Shown here: positions 45,555 through 53,967 of the stretch, one piece after another
Layout: each line of letters opens with the position of its first letter
Position numbering within the stretch: position 1 is the stretch's first letter
DNA from: Wenzhouxiangella sediminis
GTDB taxonomy: Bacteria; Pseudomonadota; Gammaproteobacteria; Xanthomonadales; Wenzhouxiangellaceae
DNA: 64,000 nt
Reading direction: 5' to 3'
Assembly (NCBI RefSeq): GCF_003410055.1
Contig: NZ_QUZK01000037.1
Span: forward strand, 62,001 to 126,000
Made by a program: the position numbers and the translations under genes
The notes under the pieces: model-generated
The model's database searches: none
What the model was told of the DNA's origin: nothing
Seen by the model: the letters and a program-made list of their open reading frames with translations, nothing else

Positions 45555-46877
45555 GTGAAGGAAGACAGACGTATTCCGTTCGAGCTTCGGCTCCTGGTGC
45601 TTTGCCTGGCCGGCGGACTGCCTGCCCTGCTTGGCCTCGGCCTGGTGCTCGCGTCGGGCGATTTCGCGCCCGATCTTTCCATCGCCCTGGTGTCGGCGGC
45701 TTCGCTCGCCTGGCTCGTCTTCGGCTTCGCCGCTCGCCGCTTCGTCATCTATCACCTGCAGACTCTTTCCAACTTGCTGGAAGCTCTGCGCGAAGGGGAC
45801 TATTCCTTGCGCGGTCGCCGGGCCCGATACAAGGATTCGCTGGGCGAAGTCATGCGCGAAGTCAACCAGCTCAGCGAAACGCTCCGCGCCGAGCGACTGG
45901 GTGCCCGCGAAGCCAGCGCGCTCCTGATGAAGGTGGTCGACGCCGTCGATATCGCGGTTCTCGCCTTCGACGGGCGCAAGAGACTGCGGCTGGTCAATCC
46001 CGCCGGCGAGCGTCTGCTCGGGCGCTCCGAATCCGCATTGCGCGACCAGACCGCTGCCGCGCTGTCACTCGAGTCCCTGCTGGAGGGTCCGGAGCGGCAG
46101 ACGATACAACACCGCTTTGCAGCCGGTAGCGGTCGGTGGGAAGTGCGAATTTCCCGTTTCCGGGAGGGGGGTATTCCGCACTACCTTCTGGTCGTAACCG
46201 ACCTCAGCCGGGCTCTGCGCGAGGAGGAACGAAAGGCCTGGCAGCGCCTGATTCGAGTGATCGGTCATGAACTCAACAACTCGCTGGCGCCGATCAAGTC
46301 CATGAGCGGGACCCTGCAAAAACTGCTTTCCCGAGAGCCGTTGCCGGAAGACTGGCGTGAGGACACGGCGCGCGGACTGGACGTAATTGGCAATCGTGCC
46401 GATTCACTCGGCCGCTTCATGACCGCCTACAGCATGCTTGCGCGCCTGCCGTCGCCGAGAAGAAGCAAGGTCGATCTGCGCCCCCTGGTCGAACGAGTCG
46501 CCGCGCTCGATCAGCGAGTCCCGGTATTGTGCAGGGGTGAATCGCTGTCGATCCACGTCGACCGAGACCAGATCGAACAGATGCTCATCAACCTGGTCAA
46601 GAACGCCGTGGATGCTGCCGAGCAAACGGGGGGTGAAGTTCGAGTGGAGTGGCGAAGCGAGGGAGACGGCGTTCGGATCTCGGTGATCGACTCCGGGCCG
46701 GGGATTTCCAACCCGGACAACCTGTTCGTGCCTTTCTTTACCACCAAGCCCGAAGGGACGGGTGTGGGCCTGGTGCTGTGCCAGCAGATCGTCGAGGCCC
46801 ACGGCGGCGTGCTGACGCTGGTCAATCGAGACGACGCGCGGGGTTGCGTGGCGACGGTTGAACTGCCGGTGTCGTGA
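45555..46877 (+). CDS. Membrane histidine kinase of the export cluster
   Basis: A 440-residue kinase starting at GTG: two membrane helices (about 12-33 and 41-63) with almost no periplasmic loop, a HAMP-like linker, a PAS region (about 125-215), H-box VIGHELNNSLAPIKSM with H238, and ATPase motifs NLVKNAVDAAEQ, DSGPGISN and TKPEGTGVGLVLCQQI. The lack of an outside domain suggests it senses something within the membrane or via the transporter itself, as in intramembrane-sensing kinases next to ABC exporters. Confidence 0.92.
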   Translation: MKEDRRIPFELRLLVLCLAGGLPALLGLGLVLASGDFAPDLSIALVSAASLAWLVFGFAARRFVIYHLQTLSNLLEALREGDYSLRGRRARYKDSLGEVMREVNQLSETLRAERLGAREASALLMKVVDAVDIAVLAFDGRKRLRLVNPAGERLLGRSESALRDQTAAALSLESLLEGPERQTIQHRFAAGSGRWEVRISRFREGGIPHYLLVVTDLSRALREEERKAWQRLIRVIGHELNNSLAPIKSMSGTLQKLLSREPLPEDWREDTARGLDVIGNRADSLGRFMTAYSMLARLPSPRRSKVDLRPLVERVAALDQRVPVLCRGESLSIHVDRDQIEQMLINLVKNAVDAAEQTGGEVRVEWRSEGDGVRISVIDSGPGISNPDNLFVPFFTTKPEGTGVGLVLCQQIVEAHGGVLTLVNRDDARGCVATVELPVS

Positions 46878-46965
46878 AGGGGGAGGGGTCAGGATTCAGG
46901 GGCCCGACGACCAGGATGGCGACGTCACACATAGCTCACGCGTGTCCGGACCCGCTACATCGCCC

Positions 46966-46990
46966 GTCGCCGATGCGACCGCGACTTACG
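46966..46990. repeat. Short palindromic repeat, degenerate copy
   Basis: GTCGCCGATGCGACCGCGAC followed by TTACG resembles the copy at 2248-2272 with a few changes. It lies 16 bases before the intact copy at 47007. Confidence 0.55.
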
Positions 46991-47006
46991 CGGGCATGGC
47001 GAAATC

Positions 47007-47030
47007 GTCGGGGACGCGGCCCCGACCTAC
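47007..47030. repeat. Short palindromic repeat, copy 2, carrying the tauE-type stop codon
   Basis: GTCGGGG (47007-47013) and CCCCGAC (47020-47026) form a perfect stem; the next bases CTAC contain, on the minus strand, the TAG stop of the tauE-type gene (47027-47029). Confidence 0.8.
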
Positions 47031-47737
47031 GAAACACACTCGACGAGGAACTGCATCCAGGGATGGTCGATGGCGTGTGATAACCACGGGCCGGCGGCGA
47101 TCAGCACGCCGGTAGTTGCCAGCAGGGCAGCGGCCGTCCAGCGCAGGCCGGGGCGGTTGATGGCCGAGCGGAATTTGAGCATCACGAGCCCGCCGCCCAG
47201 CAATAGCGGCACGGTACCCACGCCGAAGGCCAGGATCATGGCGGTGGTGGCCAGCGGGTCGGCGAGCATGACGGCGGTGGCCACCACCGTGTAGAGCAGG
47301 CCGCAGGGCAGCAGGCCCCACAGCAGGCCCAGGCCGATGGCGTTGTCCAGGGATTCGACCGGCAGGAACTTCGAGAAAACGGGCATCATGCGCCGGGTCA
47401 GCGGCGCGGCGAGTTGCCCGGTGAGATCGCGAAAGCGGCTGGGCAGGGCGATGTAGACCGCCATGAGCACGATGATGCCGCCCAGGGCCCAGCGCATGAC
47501 CTGCGGGGCGGCCTCGGGCACGGCGGCGGCCGGCAGCATGCCCAGGCCGGTGGCGAGCAGGCCGATGGCGAGATAACTCGAAACGCGCCCCAGGTGAAAG
47601 CCGATCGCCAGCCCACCGCGGCCCGAGGGAATCTGCGCGTGCAGCAATCCCACGATCCCGCCGCACATACCCAGACAGTGCGTCGACCCGAACAGCCCGG
47701 CCAGCAGGCCGGTCAACAGCGCGGTTTCAACGTTCAT
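47027..47737 (-). CDS. TauE/SafE-type membrane protein of the cbb3 locus
   Basis: A 236-residue protein with six or so membrane helices and the marker GSTHCLGMCGGIVGLL near the start. Proteins of this type follow ccoS in many cbb3 loci and are thought to help copper or heme handling during oxidase assembly. It is the last gene of the minus-strand cco series. Its stop codon is provided by a dispersed repeat, and its last 13 codons are duplicated at 33575-33614. Confidence 0.85.
   Translation of the reverse strand: MNVETALLTGLLAGLFGSTHCLGMCGGIVGLLHAQIPSGRGGLAIGFHLGRVSSYLAIGLLATGLGMLPAAAVPEAAPQVMRWALGGIIVLMAVYIALPSRFRDLTGQLAAPLTRRMMPVFSKFLPVESLDNAIGLGLLWGLLPCGLLYTVVATAVMLADPLATTAMILAFGVGTVPLLLGGGLVMLKFRSAINRPGLRWTAAALLATTGVLIAAGPWLSHAIDHPWMQFLVECVS
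47031..47070 (+). repeat. Right copy of a 40-bp direct repeat flanking the export cluster
   Basis: Identical at 37 of 40 positions to 33575-33614 and in the same orientation. Here it is coding sequence, the 3' end of the tauE-type gene. The two copies bracket 13.4 kb containing exactly the eight genes of the export cluster and its promoter. Confidence 0.85.
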
Positions 47738-47764
47738 TGATCGGAGTCAGTAGAGCGCACTGGC

Positions 47765-47950
47765 AAAAAACCTTTAAAACGCAAAGACGCAAAGACGCGA
47801 AGGAAAACACGAAAAAGTAATCATTTATCGCACGGAATGGATAAAGCACTGCGAAACGCTAGTCTTCTTGATTCTCTATTCCCGATTCTGGGTTCAATCC
47901 TTTCTTTCTTTGCGTCTTTGCGTTTTCAAGGTCTTGGTGTTCCGTGTTCT
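47765..47950. repeat. Second palindromic repeat block, running into ccoS
   Basis: Left arm 47774-47800 (AAAACGCAAAGACGCAAAG and on) and right arm 47901-47936 (complement, TTTGCGTCTTTGCGTTTTC) form an inverted repeat of the same type as 33268-33558. The right arm is inside the ccoS reading frame. Confidence 0.75.
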
Positions 47951-48131
47951 CGTCTTGCGCAGCGCCTTGATTCACTCGCCTATCTGAAGGCTTTTCATCT
48001 TCATCCAGGATGTCCAGCGCCGGGGTGTCGAGGTCGTCGAACTGGTCGTTGCGGATCGCCCAGAAGAAGGCACCGATGGCCAGGAGCATCAGCAGGACCG
48101 ACAGCGGGATGAGGACGTAGATGATGTTCAT
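47859..48131 (-). CDS. ccoS: cbb3 oxidase assembly protein CcoS, with repeat-derived tail
   Basis: A 90-residue protein: one membrane helix (IIYVLIPLSVLLMLLAIGAFFWAI) and the CcoS marker RNDQFDDLDTPALDIL. CcoS is needed to insert cofactors into CcoN. Family members are usually about 50-70 residues; the last 30 or so residues here (from about ENTEHQDLENAKTQRKKG) are encoded by the palindromic repeat block, so they are probably an accidental extension. Confidence 0.9.
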   Translation of the reverse strand: MNIIYVLIPLSVLLMLLAIGAFFWAIRNDQFDDLDTPALDILDEDEKPSDRRVNQGAAQDENTEHQDLENAKTQRKKGLNPESGIENQED

Positions 48132-48186
48132 GGCTCGACGCTAACGGGCGGGTGATGGGAACGCAACGTTGGGTTTCCGGGTTCCG

Positions 48187-48213
48187 GGTTTCAGGTTTCA
48201 GGTTTCAGGTTTC
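48187..48213. repeat. Tandem heptamer repeat at the ccoI stop
   Basis: Three consecutive copies of GGTTTCA plus partial copies. On the minus strand they encode the last residues NLKPET and the TGA stop of ccoI. Confidence 0.75.
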
Positions 48214-50701
48214 CTTCCGCCGTGCTCAAGCCTCGACTACGGGCTTGGCCGGACCTTGTGTCAGCTCGCTCTCCGGTCCGCGTCGCGCTCCGAGTGGGGA
48301 GCCGGCCGGCGCGGCGGCCGTTGGCTACGACCAGGAGGCTCGAGACCGACATGCCGATCGCTGCCGCCCAGGGCGGGATGAAGCCGGTCGCGGCCAGGGG
48401 CAGGGCCAGCAGGTTGTAGGCGAAGGCCCAGGCCAGGTTCTGGCGCACGACGCCGACGACGCGCGGGGCCAGCTCGAACGCTCGGCTGACGCGGCCCAGT
48501 CCCCGTCCGGTGACGACCAGGTCGGCCTGGGTGCGGGCGATGTCGGCCCCCTCGGCCAGGGCCAGCGACACGTCGGCGCCGGCCAGGACCGGGGCGTCGT
48601 TGATGCCGTCTCCGACCATCGCGACCAGTGCGCCTTCGGCCTGCAGGCGTCGCACCAGCTCGAGCTTGTCCGCCGGCTGGAGGTCGCCCTGGTATTGCTC
48701 GATGCCGAGTCGTTCGGCCATCCTGGCCACGTTCTCGGTCCGGTCGCCGGAGGCGAGCAGGACCTCGATCCCGCGCGCCCGGAGTTGCGCGACCAACTCC
48801 CCCGCGCCCTGGCGCAGCGGGCTGTCGATGCGCAGCCAGCCCAGCACCCGGGCATCGTCGGCCAGGGCGATCCACTGGCCCTCGCCGGGCGGCGCGAGTT
48901 CGTGACCGAGCTTTTCGGCGATCCAGGCCGGTTTGCCCAATGCCAGGCGGCGGTCGCTGATGGCGCCTTGCACGCCGGCGGCCATCACCGCCTCGGCGTC
49001 CTCGACCGGTCCGCCGTCGTCGAAATCCTCGAAGGCGGTGGCCACCGGGTGGCGGCTGACGCGTTCCAGGCGAGCCGCCAGTCGGAGCGCTTCGTCGCGA
49101 GTCAGTTCGGGATCCTCGATGCGGACGTCGGCCACGCTCATTTCCGGCTGCGTGAGCGTGCCGGTCTTGTCGAGCACCACGTGCGTGATGCGCGGCAGCT
49201 TCTCGAGCACGTCGCTGCCGGTGGTGAGAATGCCCAGCCTGGCGAAGCCGCGCGCAGCCGAAGCCAGCGCCACCGGCGTGCCCAGAGCCAGGGCGCAGGG
49301 GCAGGAAACCACCAGCACGGCGATGACCACCGGCAGCATGTGGGCGGGATCGATCTGCGACCAGGCCAGGGCCGTGAACGCCGCGCCGGTCAGCACGAAG
49401 GCGACGAACCAGCCGGCGATGCGGTCGGCGACCTGCGCCAGGCGCGGCTTGTGGCCGCGGGCCTGTTCGAGCAGCTGCACGATGCCGGCAAGCACGGTGG
49501 ATTGGCCCACCTCCGCGACCTCCACCACCAGTTGGCCGTCGCGCACCATCGAACCGGCCAGCACCGACTCTTCGCGGCCCCGCCGGCGCGGGTTCGACTC
49601 CCCCGAAAGCAGGGATTCGTCGACCATGGCCCGGCCGTCGACGATGCGACCGTCAGCCGGCACGGTCTCGCCGGCGCTGACCTGGATACGGTCCCCCGCC
49701 TCGAGCTCGACCAGCGCGACCGGCTCGGGCGTGCCGTCTGCTGCGAGACGGCGAGCGGCCGCCGGCAGGGATCGCGCCAGCGCCGAGTGGATCGAGCCGG
49801 CGCGTTGGCGCGTGACCAGCACCGCGTAGCGGCCCAGCAGCAGGAAGAAGATGAACATCACCACCGAGTCGAAGTAGGCTTCGCCGGCGTCGAGCAGGGT
49901 GGTGACGATACTGGCCGTCAAGGCCAGGAGCATGGCGGCGGCGACCGGCACGTCCATGCCCATGCGGCGTTGCTTGAGCGTGCGCCAGGCCGATTCGTAG
50001 AAGATCCTTCCGGAATACAGGGCCACCGGCACGGCGACCAGCATGCTGATGAGCTGGAAGAAGCGTTCGCTGGTCGGGTCGATGTCCTGGAAAGCGCCGA
50101 TGTAGCCCGCCAGGGCGTAGCTCATGACCTGCACCATGCCCAGGCCGGCGACCACAATAGCCTTGAGCAGGCGTCGGCGCTCCGTGCGATCACGCTGCTC
50201 GCCGGCCAGGGGCGAGTCGAGATGCGGCCGGTAGCCGAGCGCCGCCAGGCGCGTGGCGATCTCGCTCAATGGCGTTCGTGCGGGATCGAAATGCAGTCGG
50301 GCGCGGCCGTCGCCGATATCGACCTGGATTTCGGCCACGCCGTCGAGTTCGCCGACGAATCGCTTGATCAGCCAGGAACAGGCAGCGCAGTGCACGTTCT
50401 CGAGCACCAGGGTGATCTGCGCGAGCCCGTCGCAGTCGCTGCGCGCGTAGTGGCGCAGAATGGCGTCGCGATCCCAGGCGCTGTAGTCTTCGGGGCTGGC
50501 GGCGGCCTCCGGGCGCTCGGGCAGGGCGTCGCGAAAGTCGTAGTAGCGGTCGAGTCCGGCCTGGTCGATCAGGGTGGCCACGGCCTGGCAGCCGTGGCAG
50601 CACATCGGACGGGGCTTGCCGCCGATGGTGGCCTGCAGGTCGACGCCGCGGGGCACCGGCTCGCCGCAGTGCCAGCACGCCGTCGACGCCGTCTGGCTCA
50701 C
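48191..50701 (-). CDS. ccoI: Copper-exporting P-type ATPase for cbb3 assembly
   Basis: An 836-residue P1B ATPase. The N-terminus has CWHCGEP and CCHGCQAV cysteine pairs and an HMA domain with HCAAC; then SCPCALAL (CPC transport site), DKTGTLT (phosphorylated Asp) and GDGINDAP. It exports copper needed by the oxidase. The GTG at 50701 has GGAG upstream and overlaps the ccoH stop (GTGA); an upstream extension is shadow. The last 40 or so residues, from VVANGRRA on, are low-complexity and end in a tandem repeat. Confidence 0.94.
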   Translation of the reverse strand: MSQTASTACWHCGEPVPRGVDLQATIGGKPRPMCCHGCQAVATLIDQAGLDRYYDFRDALPERPEAAASPEDYSAWDRDAILRHYARSDCDGLAQITLVLENVHCAACSWLIKRFVGELDGVAEIQVDIGDGRARLHFDPARTPLSEIATRLAALGYRPHLDSPLAGEQRDRTERRRLLKAIVVAGLGMVQVMSYALAGYIGAFQDIDPTSERFFQLISMLVAVPVALYSGRIFYESAWRTLKQRRMGMDVPVAAAMLLALTASIVTTLLDAGEAYFDSVVMFIFFLLLGRYAVLVTRQRAGSIHSALARSLPAAARRLAADGTPEPVALVELEAGDRIQVSAGETVPADGRIVDGRAMVDESLLSGESNPRRRGREESVLAGSMVRDGQLVVEVAEVGQSTVLAGIVQLLEQARGHKPRLAQVADRIAGWFVAFVLTGAAFTALAWSQIDPAHMLPVVIAVLVVSCPCALALGTPVALASAARGFARLGILTTGSDVLEKLPRITHVVLDKTGTLTQPEMSVADVRIEDPELTRDEALRLAARLERVSRHPVATAFEDFDDGGPVEDAEAVMAAGVQGAISDRRLALGKPAWIAEKLGHELAPPGEGQWIALADDARVLGWLRIDSPLRQGAGELVAQLRARGIEVLLASGDRTENVARMAERLGIEQYQGDLQPADKLELVRRLQAEGALVAMVGDGINDAPVLAGADVSLALAEGADIARTQADLVVTGRGLGRVSRAFELAPRVVGVVRQNLAWAFAYNLLALPLAATGFIPPWAAAIGMSVSSLLVVANGRRAGRLPTRSATRTGERADTRSGQARSRGLSTAEGNLKPET

Positions 50702-51216
50702 AGTTTCTCCGGATCGAGCCCGATCTGGCCGGCGACTTCGCCGGAGAATCGCCCCGCCAGCCACCAGGTCTGCTGCAGGTCGCTGAGAATGACGCGGGCG
50801 CGTTCGGGCGGCTGGATGCTGCCCATCTGGACCTGCCAGCGGTCGGCGTCGATGCGACGCGCCACGGCGGAAACGTCACGACCCGCGTCGGTGGGATGCT
50901 GGAAGCGCAGCAGCAACTGGTCGGGAAGTTCTTCGAGTTGGTCCGCGCCGAGGACCAGTTCGGCCAGATTGTCGTCCACGGAGAGCAGGGCACTCAGCCC
51001 GAGGCTCGCGGCCCGGTCGGCGCGTTCGCGCGTGTCGACGAGCACCTTGCCCAGCGGCTGGTAGTCGCCGGTGACCATCTGGGGCGCGTTGTTGATGCCG
51101 ATGACCAGTACGCTGGTGCCGGAGGCAACGCCCATGCCGAGAATTCCGAGAAAGAACCAGACCCAGAATTCGCGGTACCAGGGGCGTGCTTCGATGTCGT
51201 TCATTTCAAGTTCCAT
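50698..51216 (-). CDS. ccoH: cbb3 oxidase assembly protein CcoH (FixH)
   Basis: A 172-residue protein with one membrane helix (FWVWFFLGILGMGVASGTSVLVI) and a periplasmic FixH domain (LLLRFQHPTDAGRD ... WWLAGRFSGEV). It stabilises the oxidase during assembly. The ATG at 51216 has GGAG seven bases upstream, formed from the end of ccoG; another ATG at 51204 is possible. It overlaps ccoI by four bases. Confidence 0.9.
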   Translation of the reverse strand: MELEMNDIEARPWYREFWVWFFLGILGMGVASGTSVLVIGINNAPQMVTGDYQPLGKVLVDTRERADRAASLGLSALLSVDDNLAELVLGADQLEELPDQLLLRFQHPTDAGRDVSAVARRIDADRWQVQMGSIQPPERARVILSDLQQTWWLAGRFSGEVAGQIGLDPEKL

Positions 51217-51220
51217 TGAA

Positions 51221-52615
51221 TCACTCCAGGGCGCGCGCCGGGATGAAGAACCGAGTTTCGGTTTCGTTGAGTATATTGCCCGCCGCATCCGTGGCGATGA
51301 TCGTGATCTCGTGCATGCCCACCCGGGCCCGGTCGATCGGCATGCCGATCGTCAGGGGCTGGTTGGCCACCTCCGAGGGCGCGATGATCACCGAGTCGGT
51401 CGGATCGATGATTCGCAGCCCCGACAGCGCCTCGCTTTCAACGCCGATGCTCACCGACAGGTCGCGATCGGTTCGATTGGACAGCTTGAGCGTGTAGGGG
51501 TTCTCGAGCGTCTGCTCGGTCACGCGGTGCAGCGCCGTGCGGTCGCGCAGCACGTCGACGAGTAATGGGTCGCGGCCGGTCAGGACCAGGCCGACCAGCG
51601 TGGCCAGGGCGAGCAGCGCGGCCAGGTAGATGAAGATGCGCGGCCGGAGAATGCGCGTCGGCTTGCCGGCCATGGCGTTTTCGGTGGTGTAGCGAATCAG
51701 GCCGCGCGGATAGCCCATGCGATCCATCACGTCGTCGCAAACGTCGATGCAGGCCGCGCAGGCGATGCACTCGATCTGCAGGCCGTCGCGGATATCGATG
51801 CCGGTCGGGCAGACCTGCACGCAGCCCAGGCAGTCGATGCAGTCGCCCAGGCCCAGTTCGGCACGGTCGGCGCTCTTCTTGCGCGGCCCGCGCGGTTCAC
51901 CTCGGTTGACGTCGTAGGAAATGACCAGCGAGTCGTCGTCGAACATCGCCGATTGGAAGCGCGCGTACGGACACATGTACTTGCAGACCTGCTCGCGCAG
52001 GTAGCCGGCGTTGCCATAGGTGGCGAAGGCGTAGAAGAACAGCCAGAAGGTTTCCCAGCCGCCGAGGTTGAACTCGACCAGTCTCAGGCCGAGATCGCGA
52101 ATGGGAACGAAGAACCCGACGAAAGTGAAGCCCGTCCAGAGCGCGAAGGTGATCCAGAGGAACTGCTTGGCCGACTTGCGGGCGATCTTTTCCTTGTTCC
52201 AGGGGCCCTGGTCGAGCTTCATGCGCTTGTTGCGGCGACCCTCGGTGACCCGCTCCATCCACAGGAACACCTCGGTCCAGACCGTTTGCGGACAGGCGTA
52301 GCCGCACCAGAGTCTGCCGGCCAGGGCGGTAAAGAAGAAAAGCGTCAGCGCGGCCATCGCCAGCAGCAGCGAAAGGATGATCAAATCCTGCGGCCACAGC
52401 GTGATGCCGAAGATGTGGAACTGTCGGTTGACCAGGTCGAAGAGGACGATCTGCTGGCCGTTGATGCTGATCCACGGCAGCACGTAGTAGAGGCCCAGCA
52501 GCGACCAGGCGGCGATCACGCGCAGGCGGGCGAAACGACCCTTGACCTCGCGCGGATAGACCTTGGGCTGCTTGACGTAAAGCGGAATGGATTCCGTGCT
52601 GACGCCGTTGCTCAT
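51221..52615 (-). CDS. ccoG: cbb3 accessory iron-sulfur protein CcoG
   Basis: A 464-residue membrane protein with about five helices, and two [4Fe-4S] ferredoxin motifs: C259-C262-C265-C269 and C283-C286-C289-C293. A further WCGYACPQ pair lies near residue 104. CcoG reduces copper for delivery to the oxidase. A C-terminal immunoglobulin-like part (NPYTLKLSNRTDRDLSV) is present. Its start overlaps the preceding stop by one base (TAATG). Confidence 0.94.
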   Translation of the reverse strand: MSNGVSTESIPLYVKQPKVYPREVKGRFARLRVIAAWSLLGLYYVLPWISINGQQIVLFDLVNRQFHIFGITLWPQDLIILSLLLAMAALTLFFFTALAGRLWCGYACPQTVWTEVFLWMERVTEGRRNKRMKLDQGPWNKEKIARKSAKQFLWITFALWTGFTFVGFFVPIRDLGLRLVEFNLGGWETFWLFFYAFATYGNAGYLREQVCKYMCPYARFQSAMFDDDSLVISYDVNRGEPRGPRKKSADRAELGLGDCIDCLGCVQVCPTGIDIRDGLQIECIACAACIDVCDDVMDRMGYPRGLIRYTTENAMAGKPTRILRPRIFIYLAALLALATLVGLVLTGRDPLLVDVLRDRTALHRVTEQTLENPYTLKLSNRTDRDLSVSIGVESEALSGLRIIDPTDSVIIAPSEVANQPLTIGMPIDRARVGMHEITIIATDAAGNILNETETRFFIPARALE

Positions 52616-52896
52616 TACTGCATCCTGCGGTTGAAGCGACTGGCCGGCCGAAGCAGCAGCCAGGTGAAGAGACTGGAGGCGGCCGTGGCCGCCCAGAACA
52701 GGAAGAAGCCGATGGTGTAGCCGGCCATTCGGCTCAGTTCGAGTTCGGGAAACGTCATGTCGCGCAGCATCAGCGGGTCGACGATGGCGAAGAACACCAT
52801 CGTCGCCACGCCGGCGGCGAAGAACGACGGCCAGAGGATGGCCCCCAGGCGCTGGGCCAGGGGGCGCGGCGGGATGTCGAGATCAGCCCTGGTCAT
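52615..52896 (-). CDS. 93-residue membrane protein inside the cbb3 operon
   Basis: Two membrane helices (about 21-40 and 60-82) with a short loop (LMLRDMTFPELELSRM) and basic ends. It overlaps ccoP by 14 bases and ccoG by one base, so it is firmly part of the operon. I do not recognise the family; by position it probably serves oxidase assembly or stability. Confidence 0.8.
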   Translation of the reverse strand: MTRADLDIPPRPLAQRLGAILWPSFFAAGVATMVFFAIVDPLMLRDMTFPELELSRMAGYTIGFFLFWAATAASSLFTWLLLRPASRFNRRMQ

Positions 52897-53797
52897 CGTC
52901 TTGCTGGCTCAAGCTGAGGACATAAGCCGCGACGAATCTCGTACGGATCTCGCCGAGCAGATCCATCTGCGCCGGCATCACGCCGTTGCGCCCGCCACGG
53001 ATCGTCTCCCGGATGGTATCGAGATCGCCGCCGTAGGTATAGACGCCAGCCGTCAGATCGGGCGCACCGAGATAGATGTTGCCGGTGCCTTCCGGGCCGT
53101 GGCAGGCCGCGCAGTTCTGCTGGAAGAGCTTCTCGCCGGCGGCCGCCATGGTGGCGTCGACCGTGTTCCCGGCCAGCTGCTGCACATAGATAGCCACTCG
53201 AGTCACGCCCTGCTCGCCCAGCGAGTCACCGAACGGCGGCATGACCGCCTGGCGACCGGCCTGGATGGACTCGAGCACGCGCTGGGGAGCCCCGCCCCAG
53301 ATCCAGTGGCTGTCGGTCAGGTTGGGATAACCTTCGGCGCCGCGGGCGTCGGAACCGTGGCAGGTCGAGCAGTTGTGGGCGAAGATGTTGCGCCCCACCC
53401 GCAGTGCCTCTTCATTGTCGGCAAGCTGCTCCACCGGCTGGGAGGCCAGGTCGGCGAACTGTGCCTGGAAGGCCTTGGCGGCTTCTGCCATCTCGGCTTC
53501 GTATTGCTTCTCCTGCGTCCAGCCCAACGTGCCGTCATAGCGGCCCAGGCCGGGATAGAACACCAGGTAGCCCAGCGAAAAGATGACCGACAGGTAGAAC
53601 AACCACAGCCACCAGCGCGGCATCGGGTTGTTGTACTCGCGCAGGTCTTCGTCCCAGACGTGACCCGTGGTGTCTGCGCCGTCACCGTCGGTCTGCTTGT
53701 TCACCCTGGCGCGGCCGGTGGCGATGAACAGCCAGACCATCGCGGCGGTGAAGCCGAGCGTGATGATGACGACGAACCAGTGCCAGAACGCGCTCAT
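52883..53797 (-). CDS. ccoP: cbb3 oxidase diheme subunit CcoP
   Basis: A 304-residue protein with two membrane helices (about 5-27 and 62-83) and two c-type heme sites, C143-x2-CH (CSTCH) and C229-x2-CH (CAACH), with MPPFG and MPAQM axial methionines. It passes electrons from cytochrome c to CcoO. Starts in an ATGA overlap with ccoQ. Confidence 0.95.
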   Translation of the reverse strand: MSAFWHWFVVIITLGFTAAMVWLFIATGRARVNKQTDGDGADTTGHVWDEDLREYNNPMPRWWLWLFYLSVIFSLGYLVFYPGLGRYDGTLGWTQEKQYEAEMAEAAKAFQAQFADLASQPVEQLADNEEALRVGRNIFAHNCSTCHGSDARGAEGYPNLTDSHWIWGGAPQRVLESIQAGRQAVMPPFGDSLGEQGVTRVAIYVQQLAGNTVDATMAAAGEKLFQQNCAACHGPEGTGNIYLGAPDLTAGVYTYGGDLDTIRETIRGGRNGVMPAQMDLLGEIRTRFVAAYVLSLSQQDDDQG

Positions 53798-53967
53798 GAT
53801 GAATTCTCCTTGTCCTTTTGATCCTTGTCTTGCCGACGGCGATTTTCCTCGTCCAGCGGCAGGTTGGCCTGTTCGTCGAAGTCTTCCTTGCGCTTGACCA
53901 CGAACACCCAGATGACGATGGCCACGAAGGCGATCATGGCGAAGGCGGTGACCAGCCCGCTGCTCAT
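53794..53967 (-). CDS. ccoQ: cbb3 oxidase small subunit CcoQ
   Basis: A 57-residue protein with one membrane helix ([21 protein letters not shown]) and a very charged tail ([19 protein letters not shown]). CcoQ stabilises the complex. Both ends overlap neighbours by four bases (ATGA with ccoO and with ccoP). A long open frame upstream is shadow within ccoO. Confidence 0.9.
   Translation of the reverse strand: MSSGLVTAFAMIAFVAIVIWVFVVKRKEDFDEQANLPLDEENRRRQDKDQKDKENSS

Noticed and set aside
48152-51064. A 970-codon plus-strand frame opposite ccoI and ccoH
   Set aside because: It is antisense to two recognised genes and has no recognisable domain or start site.
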